Below, in pieces: positions 1 through 8,968 of a DNA stretch of 64,000 nt. Made by a program: the position numbers and the translations under genes. The notes beneath the pieces are model-generated. The model saw only the letters and a program-made list of their open reading frames with translations. It had not been told where the DNA came from and did not search any database. Position 1 is the stretch's first letter. Each line of letters begins with the position of its first letter. The stretch comes from an uncultured Desulfovibrionaceae bacterium (GTDB lineage Bacteria > Desulfobacterota > Desulfovibrionia > Desulfovibrionales > Desulfovibrionaceae): the NCBI GenBank assembly GCA_949741925.1, contig CATJOY010000043.1, forward strand, positions 36,097 through 100,096, written 5' to 3'.

Positions 1-71
1 TTGATCTGCTGGCCATCCGTTGGATGCAAAAACGCCACGTAAACTGGACCATCAAAGAACGCAAGCCATGA
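1..71 (+). CDS. 3' end of an unidentified protein gene (partial)
   Basis: The third frame is open from the first base and ends at TGA 69-71, giving a 22-residue tail that finishes WTIKERKP. The tail is basic and aromatic. The stop overlaps the next ATG in an ATGA arrangement, typical of translationally coupled genes, which is the main reason to regard it as a real gene end. Lipid-A N-terminal-domain genes often follow a family 2 glycosyltransferase, so that is a possible identity, but nothing in these few residues proves it. Confidence 0.5.
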   Translation, partial: DLLAIRWMQKRHVNWTIKERKP

Positions 72-358
72 TCGCAGCATGGCTTTTTTTCCCAGCGCTA
101 GCCTGCCAAATCCTGGGGCTGGCCGCAACACTTGCCCAACGCCGACGGGAAAAAAAAGGGGAGTCTCGCCCCGGCCACAGCAGCCAAAAGCGCTTTGCTT
201 TGTTCCTTTTCCTCGCGGGAGTTGTCGGGGCGATTCTCTATGCCCTGCCCCAAGGCAACATCCTCCTGGCGGCCGGACAGAGTATTTTTGCAGTGTTCTG
301 CGTTCCGACGTTTCTGCCTGATCGTGCCCGCGCTGCGGACACCCGGGACAAGGCATAA
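68..358 (+). CDS. Small membrane protein, possibly related to the lipid-A biosynthesis N-terminal domain
   Basis: This 96-residue protein starts at ATG 68, chosen because it overlaps the upstream stop as ATGA; an upstream TTG at 20 would also be open but ignores this coupling. A first hydrophobic helix covers residues 3-23, followed by a charged loop (RRREKKGE), then two hydrophobic stretches around 45-60 and 64-80. The section GAILYALPQGN followed by LLAAGQSIFAVF faintly recalls the Lipid-A-disaccharide synthase N-terminal domain, where a GQ pair follows an aliphatic stretch. The resemblance is weak, so the family is a suggestion only. It has no recognisable catalytic residues. Confidence 0.5.
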   Translation: MIAAWLFFPALACQILGLAATLAQRRREKKGESRPGHSSQKRFALFLFLAGVVGAILYALPQGNILLAAGQSIFAVFCVPTFLPDRARAADTRDKA

Positions 359-644
359 AGAAACGTCTTTTTTCAGCCCATTCTCTGACGGAAACGAACG
401 AGGAGCCGAGCAAGCGGAAAGACCTTGTTTTTGCATAAAACGCGGGCAATGCCGCTTTGAAAAGGGAACATTGCAAGGGTGCGCCTTCGGGCTGCGGACG
501 AAAACGCCTTGAGCAGCAGCCCTGGTGCAGTGACGCCGGAGGAATCCGGACACCGGCGGCAGCCCCGTAAAAGCCGCGCTTCGGTCTTCGGCACATGGCG
601 TAGCGGACGCCTCCGAAAGTTCCGGGAAATCAAATGAAACGAGT

Positions 645-1478
645 ATGGCTATGATGAGTGCGGATACCCAACAGCCCGTAAGCCCCGCCCCCACGTCGGG
701 CGCAGCCGGCTCCGCGCGTTCTGAAAAAGACGCCGAAAGCATACCGCCTACCGGCCACGCCCCTGGCCCCGTCTCAAGCGGCTCGGTCAAGCGCCACACC
801 GGGAAAAACCCTTACAAGGCGCTGCTCAAGGGTGTGGTGGTGTTCCTGACGCTTCTCGGCGTTATCATTCTGACCCGGGTCATGGATTTCTCGCACCTGG
901 ATACGCAATGGATGGATATCAATATCCGCCGCCAGGGCTTTCAAGGTATCATGCTCTTTATCGGCCTTTGCGCGGTGACCTCCGCGCTGGGCTTCCCCCG
1001 GCAGGCTCTAAGCTTTCTCGGCGGCTATGCCTTTGGCGCGGAACTCGGTATGCTCTACGCCACCCTTGGCACCACCACAGGCTGCGCCCTTGGCTTTTTC
1101 TATGCCCGGCTGATCGGACGATCCTTCATCACCCGCCTTTTCTCCGGCAGGGTTGCCCGAATCAACAACGTTCTCTCCAGAGCCCCATTCACCATGGCCT
1201 TGATGATTCGCTTCATGCCCGTAGGCAGTAACGCCATCACCAACCTAGTGGGCGGCATCACCTCCATTCCGGCCTTTGGCTTCATTGCGGGCTCCTTTGT
1301 CGGCTATATCCCACAAAATTTGGTCTTTTCCATTCTCGGCAGCGGCATGCGTGTGGAAACGTTCTGGCGCGTCTTCCTCTCGGCGAGCTTGTTCATCATC
1401 TCTACGGCGCTCGGCTGGATTCTGTACCGCCGCCACAAAGCTTCCCTACAACCGGAAGACCCCGAACAAAAAGTATGA
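645..1478 (+). CDS. TVP38/TMEM64 (VTT-domain, DedA-like) membrane protein
   Basis: A 277-residue integral membrane protein. Residues 1-65 are a hydrophilic Pro/Ser/Ala-rich N-terminus. After a transmembrane helix near 66-82 comes the VTT/SNARE-associated domain with FPRQALSFLGGYAFG, a GxxxG-rich re-entrant section, and RFMPVGSNAITNLVGG, the conserved R-F-x-P turn of the family. Family members are linked to lipid scrambling or polyprenyl-phosphate and membrane homeostasis; the substrate here is unknown. The start at 645 has a poor ribosome site, and ATG 654 is an alternative. Its stop overlaps the start of the next gene as ATGA, so the two are probably coupled. Confidence 0.85.
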   Translation: MAMMSADTQQPVSPAPTSGAAGSARSEKDAESIPPTGHAPGPVSSGSVKRHTGKNPYKALLKGVVVFLTLLGVIILTRVMDFSHLDTQWMDINIRRQGFQGIMLFIGLCAVTSALGFPRQALSFLGGYAFGAELGMLYATLGTTTGCALGFFYARLIGRSFITRLFSGRVARINNVLSRAPFTMALMIRFMPVGSNAITNLVGGITSIPAFGFIAGSFVGYIPQNLVFSILGSGMRVETFWRVFLSASLFIISTALGWILYRRHKASLQPEDPEQKV

Positions 1479-2644
1479 ACATTCTCCGAAACCGCCACGC
1501 GCTGTTGGCCTTTGGCATGACAACCTGCATGATCATGGGGGTTAACGGCATTGTGCCTATAGTCCCCTTACTGCGTGAAATTTTTGGAATTTCTCCGGCT
1601 GCCGCCAGCCTGGCCATAACCATCTACACGCTGCCGGGCGTCTTTTTTTCACCTGTTGCCGGCGTTCTGGCTGACCGCTACGGCAGAAAACAGGTTGCCC
1701 TGGTCTCGCTCTTGTTATTCGGCTGCGGCGGTGTTGCCTGCGCCTTTGCCCCGAACTTTACAATTCTCCTGATCTGTCGTTTTTTTCAAGGAGTGGGCGG
1801 AACCTCTCTTGGAGTACTCAACACCACAATCATCGCCGATGCCTTCCCCAAAAACGAACTCCCCCGGCTGATGGGATACAACGGTACAGTTATCAGCCTC
1901 TCTACAGCGGTGTACCCGCTGGCGGCAGGGCTGCTGGCCATATTGGGATGGCGTTGCACCTTTCTGCTGCCCTTGATGGCCCTGCCGGTATTCCTCCTAG
2001 CTCTGCGCACCCCTCTGGCCGGTCCCGGAAGCAGCTCCGGTCTGGCGCAGTACCTCAAAGAAAGTTGGCGTGTTGCCTCCTCCCCCCGCTATCTGGCGCT
2101 CTTCAGCGTAATCTTTCTTACCTTCATCATGCTTTATGGCCCGGTAGTCACCGTCTTTCCGATGCTGGCCCGGGATATGTTCAATGCCAGCCCGGCAGCT
2201 ATCGGCAGCATTACTATCGCGGCTTCCCTTGGCGCTGCAATCACCGCCTCGCAATTGGGGAGGCTCTCCGCCACCTTCTCCGGGCCAACCCTCATGCTCC
2301 TGAGCCAGGGGTTCTATTGCCTTGCCCTGGTCCTCTTCCCCTTCATGCCCGGCCATTGGTATCTAACCATTCCGGCTCTGCTCTTTGGCCTGGGCCAAGG
2401 GCTCAACGTGGCTACCATCATGTCCATGCTTCTGGCGGATGCCCCGGCCTCCTCACGCGGAGCCATCGTCTCGGTCAACGGCATGCTGCTGCGCCTGGGG
2501 CAAACCGTCGGTCCCCTCTTCTTCGGGGCAATCATGGCCGGTTTTGGGTTCAGCGCCGCTTTCTTCTCCGGGGCAGGCGTAGCCGTTGTAATGTTCGTGC
2601 TGGTGAAAGGCATGCGCCGCCTTACCTCCGCCCCCCGAAACTAA
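1475..2644 (+). CDS. Major facilitator superfamily exporter, drug:H+ antiporter type
   Basis: A 389-residue protein with about twelve hydrophobic helices. Between helices 2 and 3 is the MFS motif A, GVLADRYGRKQ (about residues 63-73), and helix 4 carries the R-x-x-Q-G motif (CRFFQGVGG) of 12-helix proton antiporters. The MNGIVPIVPLLREIFG-type N-terminus resembles Bcr/CflA-like and EmrD-like multidrug exporters. It sits in the cytoplasmic membrane and most likely exports small toxic or metabolic compounds; the substrate cannot be told. It begins inside the stop codon of the TVP38 gene. Confidence 0.88.
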   Translation: MNILRNRHALLAFGMTTCMIMGVNGIVPIVPLLREIFGISPAAASLAITIYTLPGVFFSPVAGVLADRYGRKQVALVSLLLFGCGGVACAFAPNFTILLICRFFQGVGGTSLGVLNTTIIADAFPKNELPRLMGYNGTVISLSTAVYPLAAGLLAILGWRCTFLLPLMALPVFLLALRTPLAGPGSSSGLAQYLKESWRVASSPRYLALFSVIFLTFIMLYGPVVTVFPMLARDMFNASPAAIGSITIAASLGAAITASQLGRLSATFSGPTLMLLSQGFYCLALVLFPFMPGHWYLTIPALLFGLGQGLNVATIMSMLLADAPASSRGAIVSVNGMLLRLGQTVGPLFFGAIMAGFGFSAAFFSGAGVAVVMFVLVKGMRRLTSAPRN

Positions 2645-2722
2645 TGCCGCTTTGCGCGGCCCCGTATGCTCCAGGCGATAAATGCGCTTCCCCGGCGGAA
2701 CAAATTTTGCTATGTTCGCCGC

Positions 2723-3514
2723 ATGGAGCAGATTTTCGCCATAGACGTATCGCTTTTCACGAGCTTTCTGCTCACCTTGTTTCGTATCAGCCTGCTGGTT
2801 TTTCTGCTGCCCTTTTACGATGGCGCCAATATACCCGCCCAAGTCAAAGCGGCGCTGTGCATCGTGCTCAGCCTGGCCCTTTGGCCGCATCTCTCCCCTG
2901 ACGGCACATTGTTTCCTGCCCACCCCTTGGGCATCATCTTACTGCTTTTCAGTGAAGCCTTGCTCGGTCTGCTTCTTGGGCTGTACATCAATTTCATTTT
3001 CGCGGGCATTCAGACCGGAGGCCAGCTCCTGGGTTTCCAAATGGGCTTTACCATGGCCAGTGTGGCAGACCCCATGACCGGGGCCCAGATCGCCATCACC
3101 TCCCAGTTGCTATACATGGTCTCCATGCTCTGCTTTTTGGCCCTGGACGGCCATTTACTCATACTTCAAGCGTTGACTTCCTCCTTCAAAATTATTCCTC
3201 CCGGCGCTTTTTTCATCCGTCCTCCCCTGCTGGCCGACGTTCTGGCGCTTTCCGGCATCATGTTTCTGCTGGCCATAAAAATTGCGGCTCCGGTGTTGGC
3301 CTGCTTGCTCATGGTAGAACTTGCCCTGGCCCTGATGGCCAGAGCCGCGCCGCAAATGAATTTGCTCATTCTGGGCATGCCCATCAAAATTGCCATAGGC
3401 TTCTTCTTCATGAGCCTTATCTTCACCATACTGGCCCGCTACCTGGAAGAGTTCCTGGTTGGCCTCGGCCCCATGTTCATCAACCTGTTGCGCGCTTCCG
3501 GCGGAGCCGTGTGA
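2723..3514 (+). CDS. fliR: Flagellar type III export apparatus membrane protein FliR
   Basis: A 263-residue protein, the usual size of FliR, with six hydrophobic helices. FliR forms the export gate with FliP and FliQ at the centre of the flagellar basal body. Diagnostic sections are the early P-x-x-x-G-A-N region (LLPFYDGANIPAQVKAAL), the Q-x-G-F sequence of the central helices, and the C-terminal LGMPIKIAIGFF. The start at 2723 (MEQIFAID) was chosen because the upstream in-frame extension is polar and unlike FliR. No strong ribosome site precedes it. FlhB follows 36 bases downstream. fliP and fliQ are not in this window. Confidence 0.95.
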   Translation: MEQIFAIDVSLFTSFLLTLFRISLLVFLLPFYDGANIPAQVKAALCIVLSLALWPHLSPDGTLFPAHPLGIILLLFSEALLGLLLGLYINFIFAGIQTGGQLLGFQMGFTMASVADPMTGAQIAITSQLLYMVSMLCFLALDGHLLILQALTSSFKIIPPGAFFIRPPLLADVLALSGIMFLLAIKIAAPVLACLLMVELALALMARAAPQMNLLILGMPIKIAIGFFFMSLIFTILARYLEEFLVGLGPMFINLLRASGGAV

Positions 3515-3550
3515 GGCCGGCTGCGCCGAAACTGAGGCCAAGGAAACGCC

Positions 3551-4675
3551 GTGCCCCAAAAAGACCCCAGCAGAACCGAACGAGCCACACCGAAACGTCT
3601 CCGCAAAGCCCGCAACGAAGGAAATGTTCATAAATCCCAGGAGCTGACCAAAACGGTAGCGTTGCTGATCAGCGTGATCATGCTCTTTTTCTGGGTCAAC
3701 GTTATCAGCCGGGGAACGGAAAGCCTGCTCCGGCACTTCCTCTCTACAGCTATACTAGATTTTGATCCAACGCCTGCCAGCGTTATGAACATGTTTGTCT
3801 GGCTTTCCCTGGAAACGGCCAAGATGATTTTGCCCGTCATGTTGGTTATCGGTCTGGCCACCTTCGGCATTCTGCGCTTCCAGGTGGGCTCGCTCTGGAC
3901 AACCAAAGTATTCAAACCCAAACTCAGCAAATTCAACCCCATTCCCGGCATCAAACGGATGTTTTTCTCTTTGGGCACCTTGACCCGGTTGGCCAAAAGC
4001 CTGGCCCTGGCGCTGGTTATAGGCATTGCTCCCTGGCTGGTCATCCGCACCGAATCGGAAAATTTCCTGAGCCTGTATTACGCGGACGCCGGCGAACTGG
4101 CTTCCTATATCCTGCATATAGGCTGGAAAATGTTTCTCTACGCCCTGGTGCCAATGGTCATCATCTCCCTGATCGATTATTTTTACACCCGCTGGGACTA
4201 CGGCGAAAACCTGAAAATGACCAAGGCCGAGGTCAAGGACGAGCACCGCCAGCAGGAAGGCGACCCTATGGTCAAATCCAAGCAGCGCCAGAAAATGATG
4301 CAAATGGGCATGCGGCGCATGATGCAGCAGGTGCCTAAGGCGGATGTGGTCATCACCAACCCCACTCACATTGCGGTGGCGCTCAGTTACGACAGTATGG
4401 AAGCCCCGGCGCCCGTAGTGGTGGCCAAGGGCGCGGATAAAATTGCAGAAAAAATCAAGGAAGTGGCTCGCGAAAACAAGGTTCCCATCCGGGAGAATAA
4501 GCCGCTGGCACGGACTTTGTATAAAGAGGTGGAAATAGGAGACATGATTCCCGAGGATGTCTACCAGGCGGTAGCCGCGATTCTCGCCCAGGTTTGGAAA
4601 ACCAGGCCGCGCAAGCAGGCAAGAACAACCGTTCGGCCGCCGGGATCACAACAGACAAAGGCGCAAAGACGCTGA
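3551..4675 (+). CDS. flhB: Flagellar export switch protein FlhB
   Basis: A 374-residue protein starting with GTG at 3551, preceded by AAGGA. The basic N-terminus (TPKRLRKARNEGNV) leads into four membrane helices up to about residue 210, then a charged linker and the cytoplasmic domain. The autocleavage motif NPTH is intact at residues 270-273, so the protein can switch export from rod/hook to filament substrates. The tail after about residue 350 is Arg/Thr/Gln-rich and unlike the compact domain. It is in line with fliR and flhA, with short gaps, and is almost certainly co-transcribed. Confidence 0.97.
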   Translation: MPQKDPSRTERATPKRLRKARNEGNVHKSQELTKTVALLISVIMLFFWVNVISRGTESLLRHFLSTAILDFDPTPASVMNMFVWLSLETAKMILPVMLVIGLATFGILRFQVGSLWTTKVFKPKLSKFNPIPGIKRMFFSLGTLTRLAKSLALALVIGIAPWLVIRTESENFLSLYYADAGELASYILHIGWKMFLYALVPMVIISLIDYFYTRWDYGENLKMTKAEVKDEHRQQEGDPMVKSKQRQKMMQMGMRRMMQQVPKADVVITNPTHIAVALSYDSMEAPAPVVVAKGADKIAEKIKEVARENKVPIRENKPLARTLYKEVEIGDMIPEDVYQAVAAILAQVWKTRPRKQARTTVRPPGSQQTKAQRR

Positions 4676-4753
4676 GCAGGCCGTAAGGATTCTTCCTCGC
4701 TGCCGACGGGAATCTGACGAGTACGAGCCATACCCAGCAAGGAAGACAAAAAT

Positions 4754-6898
4754 ATGACAACGAAACCAGCAGCGCTTCCCACCATGAACTACGAGAGATT
4801 CGCCCGCCAGGGAGATGTGCTCCTGGCCGGTGGCGTGGTGGTTATTCTCTTTGTCATGCTGGTCCCCCTGCCCACGTTCTTCCTGGACCTGATGCTCTGC
4901 TTTTCCATATCGCTCTCTTTGCTGATCCTGATCACCTCCATGTTCATGCTCTCACCGCTGGAGTTTTCAATCTTTCCTTCTCTCCTCCTGGTCACCACGT
5001 TGATGCGCCTTGCCCTCAATGTGGCCTCCACCCGGCTGATTCTCATGAACGGCGATTCAGGAACAGACGCCGCCGGTTCCATCATCCAAGCCTTCGGCGA
5101 ATTCGTTGTGGGCGGCAGCTACATCATCGGTGCAGTTATCTTTCTGATTCTCTTCGTGCTCAACAAACTGGTCATTACCTCAGGCACTACCCGCATCGCG
5201 GAAGTGGCCGCCCGCTTCACTTTGGATGCCATGCCCGGTAAACAGATGGCTATCGAAGCCGATCTCAACGCCGGCCTGATTGATGAAGCGGAAGCAACCC
5301 GCCGCAGAAGCGCAATGCGCAAGGAAGCGGATTTTTATGGCGCTATGGACGGTGCGGGCAAGTTCGTGCAGGGAGACGTCAACGCCGGCCTGTTCATCAT
5401 GCTGATCAACATCGTCGGCGGCATCCTGCTGGGCGTATTCCAGCGCGGCATGAGCTGGGAAGCGGCATTGCAGACCTATTCGCTCTTGACCATCGGCGAT
5501 GGCCTCGTCTCCACTATTCCTTCCATCATCAGCTCTACATCGGCTGGTCTGATCGTCTCCCGAGCAGCCTCCGAAGCCAAGATGGGCGAAGAGTACATCG
5601 GCCAGTTAACCCATAACACCCGGGCACTGAAGCTCGTCTCCGCTGTGCTGCTTGTCTTCGCTGCGGTGCCCGGCATGCCGACGCTGCCCTTCCTGACCTT
5701 CGCGGTGCTGGTCTTCGGGCTCTCCCGCCTGGTCGGCACTACCCGCGATAACGTTTCTGATGCCCCCGGCGCGAGCGGCGCGCCCAAATCCTCCGGCTCT
5801 TCCGCTCCGGCCGGACGGCCGGCAGGGCAAAACGGCGAAGGGGCCTTTGATACACCTGAAGAGGTGGCCGCTCTTCTGCCCCTCGATACCCTGGAGCTGG
5901 AAGTGGGCTACGGCCTTATCCCCCTGGTGGATGAAGACCAGGGTGGCGGTCTGCTCGCGCGTATCCGCTCCATACGCCGTCAGTTCGCTCTGGATACCGG
6001 GGTTATTATTCCCTCGCTCCACCTGCGCGACAACCTTCAGTTGAAGCCCGGCCAGTACGCTCTCTTGATCAAGGGCAACCAGGTGGCCTCGGCGGAAATT
6101 TTGGTAGATCACCTCCTGGCTATGGATCCGGGCAACGCTAAGCACAATATTCGGGGCATCGAAACCCGCGAGCCCGCCTTTAACCTGCCGGCGCTGTGGG
6201 TGCCCGAATCGCAGAAGGAAGAAGCCATGCTGGCCGGCTATACTGTGGTTGACCCCTCAACGGTCATTGCCACCCACCTCACCGAGGTCTTCAGACGCCA
6301 TCTGGCCGATTTCCTGGGCCGCCAAGAAGTCCAGGGACTCCTCGACAACCTGGCCAAGCAGGCCCCCAAAGCTGTGGAGGAACTGGTTCCCGGCATCCTG
6401 CCGCTGGGCGTTGTGCAACGGGTTCTACAAAACCTGCTGCGCGAAAACGTTTCCATCCGCGATCTTCTCACTATTGTGGAAACCCTGGCCGACAACGGGG
6501 TAGCCGTGAAGAACCCGGAAATGCTGACGGAATATGTACGGGAAAGGCTTGCGCGAACCATTGTAAAGCCCTACATGGATTCGGCGGGCTCGCTCCCCAT
6601 CATCACCCTGGATCCCAAAACCGAACAGGTACTTCAAGAATCCGTACGCCAAATGGAAGGCGGCAGTTATCTGGCGCTCAACCCGGGAACCGCCCAACGC
6701 CTGATGCAACGTATCAACAATACCGTGGAAAATGCTGTATCCACTGACGGCCAGCCCGTTGTTCTAGCTAGTCCGGTTATACGTCCCCATCTGGCCCAGT
6801 TGGTTACTCGCTTTATCCCCGGGGTGCCGGTTATTTCCCAAGCCGAAATTCCGCCGGATATCCGCCTGACGGCCGTTGGAACAGTCAGCGTGGAATAA
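4754..6898 (+). CDS. flhA: Flagellar export gate protein FlhA
   Basis: A 714-residue protein of FHIPEP family length. About eight membrane helices occupy residues 18-320. The family signature lies in the first cytoplasmic loop region (ALNVASTRLIL, then GEFVVGGSYIIGAVIF), followed by FTLDAMPGKQMAIEADLNAG. An Ala/Gly/Ser/Pro-rich linker at about 335-370 joins the large cytoplasmic domain that docks export chaperones. The start at 4754 follows AGGAAG; a second ATG at 4784 is possible. It lies between flhB and flhF. Confidence 0.97.
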   Translation: MTTKPAALPTMNYERFARQGDVLLAGGVVVILFVMLVPLPTFFLDLMLCFSISLSLLILITSMFMLSPLEFSIFPSLLLVTTLMRLALNVASTRLILMNGDSGTDAAGSIIQAFGEFVVGGSYIIGAVIFLILFVLNKLVITSGTTRIAEVAARFTLDAMPGKQMAIEADLNAGLIDEAEATRRRSAMRKEADFYGAMDGAGKFVQGDVNAGLFIMLINIVGGILLGVFQRGMSWEAALQTYSLLTIGDGLVSTIPSIISSTSAGLIVSRAASEAKMGEEYIGQLTHNTRALKLVSAVLLVFAAVPGMPTLPFLTFAVLVFGLSRLVGTTRDNVSDAPGASGAPKSSGSSAPAGRPAGQNGEGAFDTPEEVAALLPLDTLELEVGYGLIPLVDEDQGGGLLARIRSIRRQFALDTGVIIPSLHLRDNLQLKPGQYALLIKGNQVASAEILVDHLLAMDPGNAKHNIRGIETREPAFNLPALWVPESQKEEAMLAGYTVVDPSTVIATHLTEVFRRHLADFLGRQEVQGLLDNLAKQAPKAVEELVPGILPLGVVQRVLQNLLRENVSIRDLLTIVETLADNGVAVKNPEMLTEYVRERLARTIVKPYMDSAGSLPIITLDPKTEQVLQESVRQMEGGSYLALNPGTAQRLMQRINNTVENAVSTDGQPVVLASPVIRPHLAQLVTRFIPGVPVISQAEIPPDIRLTAVGTVSVE

Positions 6899-6937
6899 CC
6901 CCAGCCGTAGTTACTGAATACATGAAGGAAAATAACA

Positions 6938-8083
6938 ATGCAGGTCAAAGTCTTCTCAGGTCCCACACCAACCGCGGTGCTCTCCAGTATCAAGGCCGAA
7001 CTCGGCTCCGATGCTGTCATTCTGGACACCAGGGAAACCAAGGAAGACGGCCAAACGCTCATTACCATGACCGTTGCGTTAGACCGCGACTCCACCGAAA
7101 AGACCAGCGAAGACAGCGGGGGGGGCTCCTTTGCCCGAGCTTTGGATTCGGCGCAGGCGGAATACCCCCCCGATCCCCCCGCCCCTTCCTCCCTGCCTCC
7201 GGGCTGGCAACTGTGGCATGAGGAATGGAGCAGCATCAAAAGCCATCTCATGGCCTTGATGAAATCGGAAATACAAGTCGAGAAGCTCTCCCCGCGGCAA
7301 CGCGTAGCCGTAGAATTCCTTCAGCGTGAAGGTGTTAATGATACGGTTATGCTGGGAGTTTATACCTCTCTTTTGCAACGCCCGGGCGCGTCCGTGCTGG
7401 ACCCGTTGGCTGAGATGATTTCGGTAAAGGCCTGGGGACGGGAAAAATGGAAGCAGAAAATACAGATTATCGCCGGGCCTTACGGCGTGGGGAAAACCAC
7501 GGTGGTTGTGCGTCTGGCGCTCTGGTTGCGCAAAGCAAATCCCTCTCTGCGCGTCTGTTTAGTCAATGCTGATGGCGAGCGAGGGGGAGGAAGGCTTCTT
7601 CTGAAAAACTACGCCGAGCTATCAGATCTGGAATACCGCGAAGCCGGTTCCAAGTTGGAAATTGCCGCCATTTTTGCTGAAGATGCCAGAAATAACCTTT
7701 TTGACATCATTCTCGTAGATACGCCTGCTCTGGGCCGGGGCAAAACCATGTCTCGAATGCTGACCGAACTGGGGCTTGCGAGAAACGACGCGGCGCTCCA
7801 TCTGGTACTTGCCCCCCACTATTCCGAAAGCATCTACCCCATGTTGCTGGAACGGTACAGTCCGGGCAAAGCCGGTCCGCGGGAGATGGGGTTAATCTGG
7901 TCTAAATTGGATGAGGTAGAAAAATTCGGCCAAGTAATCAACGTATCCGCATCATCCCATTTGCCGATTTCGGCCCTTTCTTACGGACCCGGCCTGCTCA
8001 ATACGCTGTTGCCCGCTCGAGATACCACGCTATGGCGGCTGTTATTTAAGCGCGAGTTGCCGGACGCAGTGCACGCAGCATGA
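6938..8083 (+). CDS. flhF: Flagellar SRP-family GTPase FlhF
   Basis: A 381-residue protein. The basic N-terminal section (MQVKVFSGPTPTAVL) and an acidic, Pro/Ser-rich linker at about 50-90 precede the NG domain. The P-loop is GPYGVGKTT at 180-188, and a DTPALGRG sequence stands where the SRP family usually has DTAGR. WSKLDE serves as the guanine-specificity motif. FlhF places and numbers polar flagella together with FlhG, which follows 63 bases downstream. The changed DTAGR-type motif may alter GTP hydrolysis, though FlhF proteins vary here. AAGGA precedes the ATG. Confidence 0.93.
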   Translation: MQVKVFSGPTPTAVLSSIKAELGSDAVILDTRETKEDGQTLITMTVALDRDSTEKTSEDSGGGSFARALDSAQAEYPPDPPAPSSLPPGWQLWHEEWSSIKSHLMALMKSEIQVEKLSPRQRVAVEFLQREGVNDTVMLGVYTSLLQRPGASVLDPLAEMISVKAWGREKWKQKIQIIAGPYGVGKTTVVVRLALWLRKANPSLRVCLVNADGERGGGRLLLKNYAELSDLEYREAGSKLEIAAIFAEDARNNLFDIILVDTPALGRGKTMSRMLTELGLARNDAALHLVLAPHYSESIYPMLLERYSPGKAGPREMGLIWSKLDEVEKFGQVINVSASSHLPISALSYGPGLLNTLLPARDTTLWRLLFKRELPDAVHAA

Positions 8084-8146
8084 TTCCGAACGCCGGCGCA
8101 TAGCCCGGCAGCGGATGGATAGAATAAGATCTATGGAGAAATTTCC

Positions 8147-8968
8147 ATGAAGAGCACTATGCCCCTCGTGTTTTCCATCACCTCCGGCAAGGGAGGAGTG
8201 GGCAAGACCAATATAGCCGTAAACCTGGCCATCGCTCTGGCTCGGTTCGGCAAGCGCGTCATTCTGCTTGATGCTGACCTAGGCCTTGCTAATGTCGACG
8301 TTATTCTCGGCATAACGCCTAAATACAACCTTTTTCATCTTTTCAACGGGGAAGCCGGGCTTGAGGATATTCTCTATCAAACGGAATTCGGCTTTAAAAT
8401 TCTGCCCTCGGCTTCCGGTGTAACGGAAATGTTGCAGCTTTCTCCGGAACACAAGATGGAATTGCTTGACGCCATGGATTCCCTTGAGGAAGAGCTTGAT
8501 TTCCTGGTTGTGGATACAGGCGCCGGCATCAACAATGATGTTTTATATTTCAACCTGGCCGCCCAGGAGCGTATTGTCATCCTTACTCCGGAGCCTACCT
8601 CCCTAACGGATGCCTACGCGCTTATAAAGGTGCTGCGTCAGCATCACAAGGTTGACCATTTCAAAGTTTTGGTTAATCTTACAGCCGATCAAAAAGAAGC
8701 TAAGCAGGTGTACATGCGTTTGTACCAGGCCTGCGATCATTTTCTCACCGGCGTCTCCCTGGAGCTGATCGGTTTTATCCCCCGCGATGCTTCGGTGCGT
8801 GAATCCGTGATCAAACAAACTCCCTTCTGCGTTACAGCGCCGGAGGGGGCCGCCTGCAAGGCAGTGACCCAGGCGGCGCATACAATTGAAACTTGGGATG
8901 TGCCGGCGAGCCTCGATGGAAACATCAAGTTCTTCTGGAAACGCCTCCTTTTCCGGCAGGAAAGCTAG
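8147..8968 (+). CDS. flhG: MinD-like ATPase FlhG (flagellar number regulator)
   Basis: A 273-residue ParA/MinD-type protein. The deviant Walker A motif is GKGGVGKTN at about residues 14-22, with LLDADLGLANVD as the Walker A' region and FLVVDTGAG as the Walker B. It ends with a short amphipathic-like C-terminus (FFWKRLLFRQES), which in the family binds the membrane. FlhG activates the FlhF GTPase and limits flagellar number. The next gene, fliA, probably starts inside its 3' end, which suggests translational coupling. Confidence 0.94.
   Translation: MKSTMPLVFSITSGKGGVGKTNIAVNLAIALARFGKRVILLDADLGLANVDVILGITPKYNLFHLFNGEAGLEDILYQTEFGFKILPSASGVTEMLQLSPEHKMELLDAMDSLEEELDFLVVDTGAGINNDVLYFNLAAQERIVILTPEPTSLTDAYALIKVLRQHHKVDHFKVLVNLTADQKEAKQVYMRLYQACDHFLTGVSLELIGFIPRDASVRESVIKQTPFCVTAPEGAACKAVTQAAHTIETWDVPASLDGNIKFFWKRLLFRQES

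Noticed and set aside
500..620. Possible cobalamin-riboswitch-like or other structured RNA before the TVP38 gene
   Set aside because: GAATCCGG and CAGCCCCG recall parts of the B12 box and a six-base stem CGCCGG/CCGGCG is present, but the order and the conserved GCCACTG element are missing, and the downstream gene is not a typical target.
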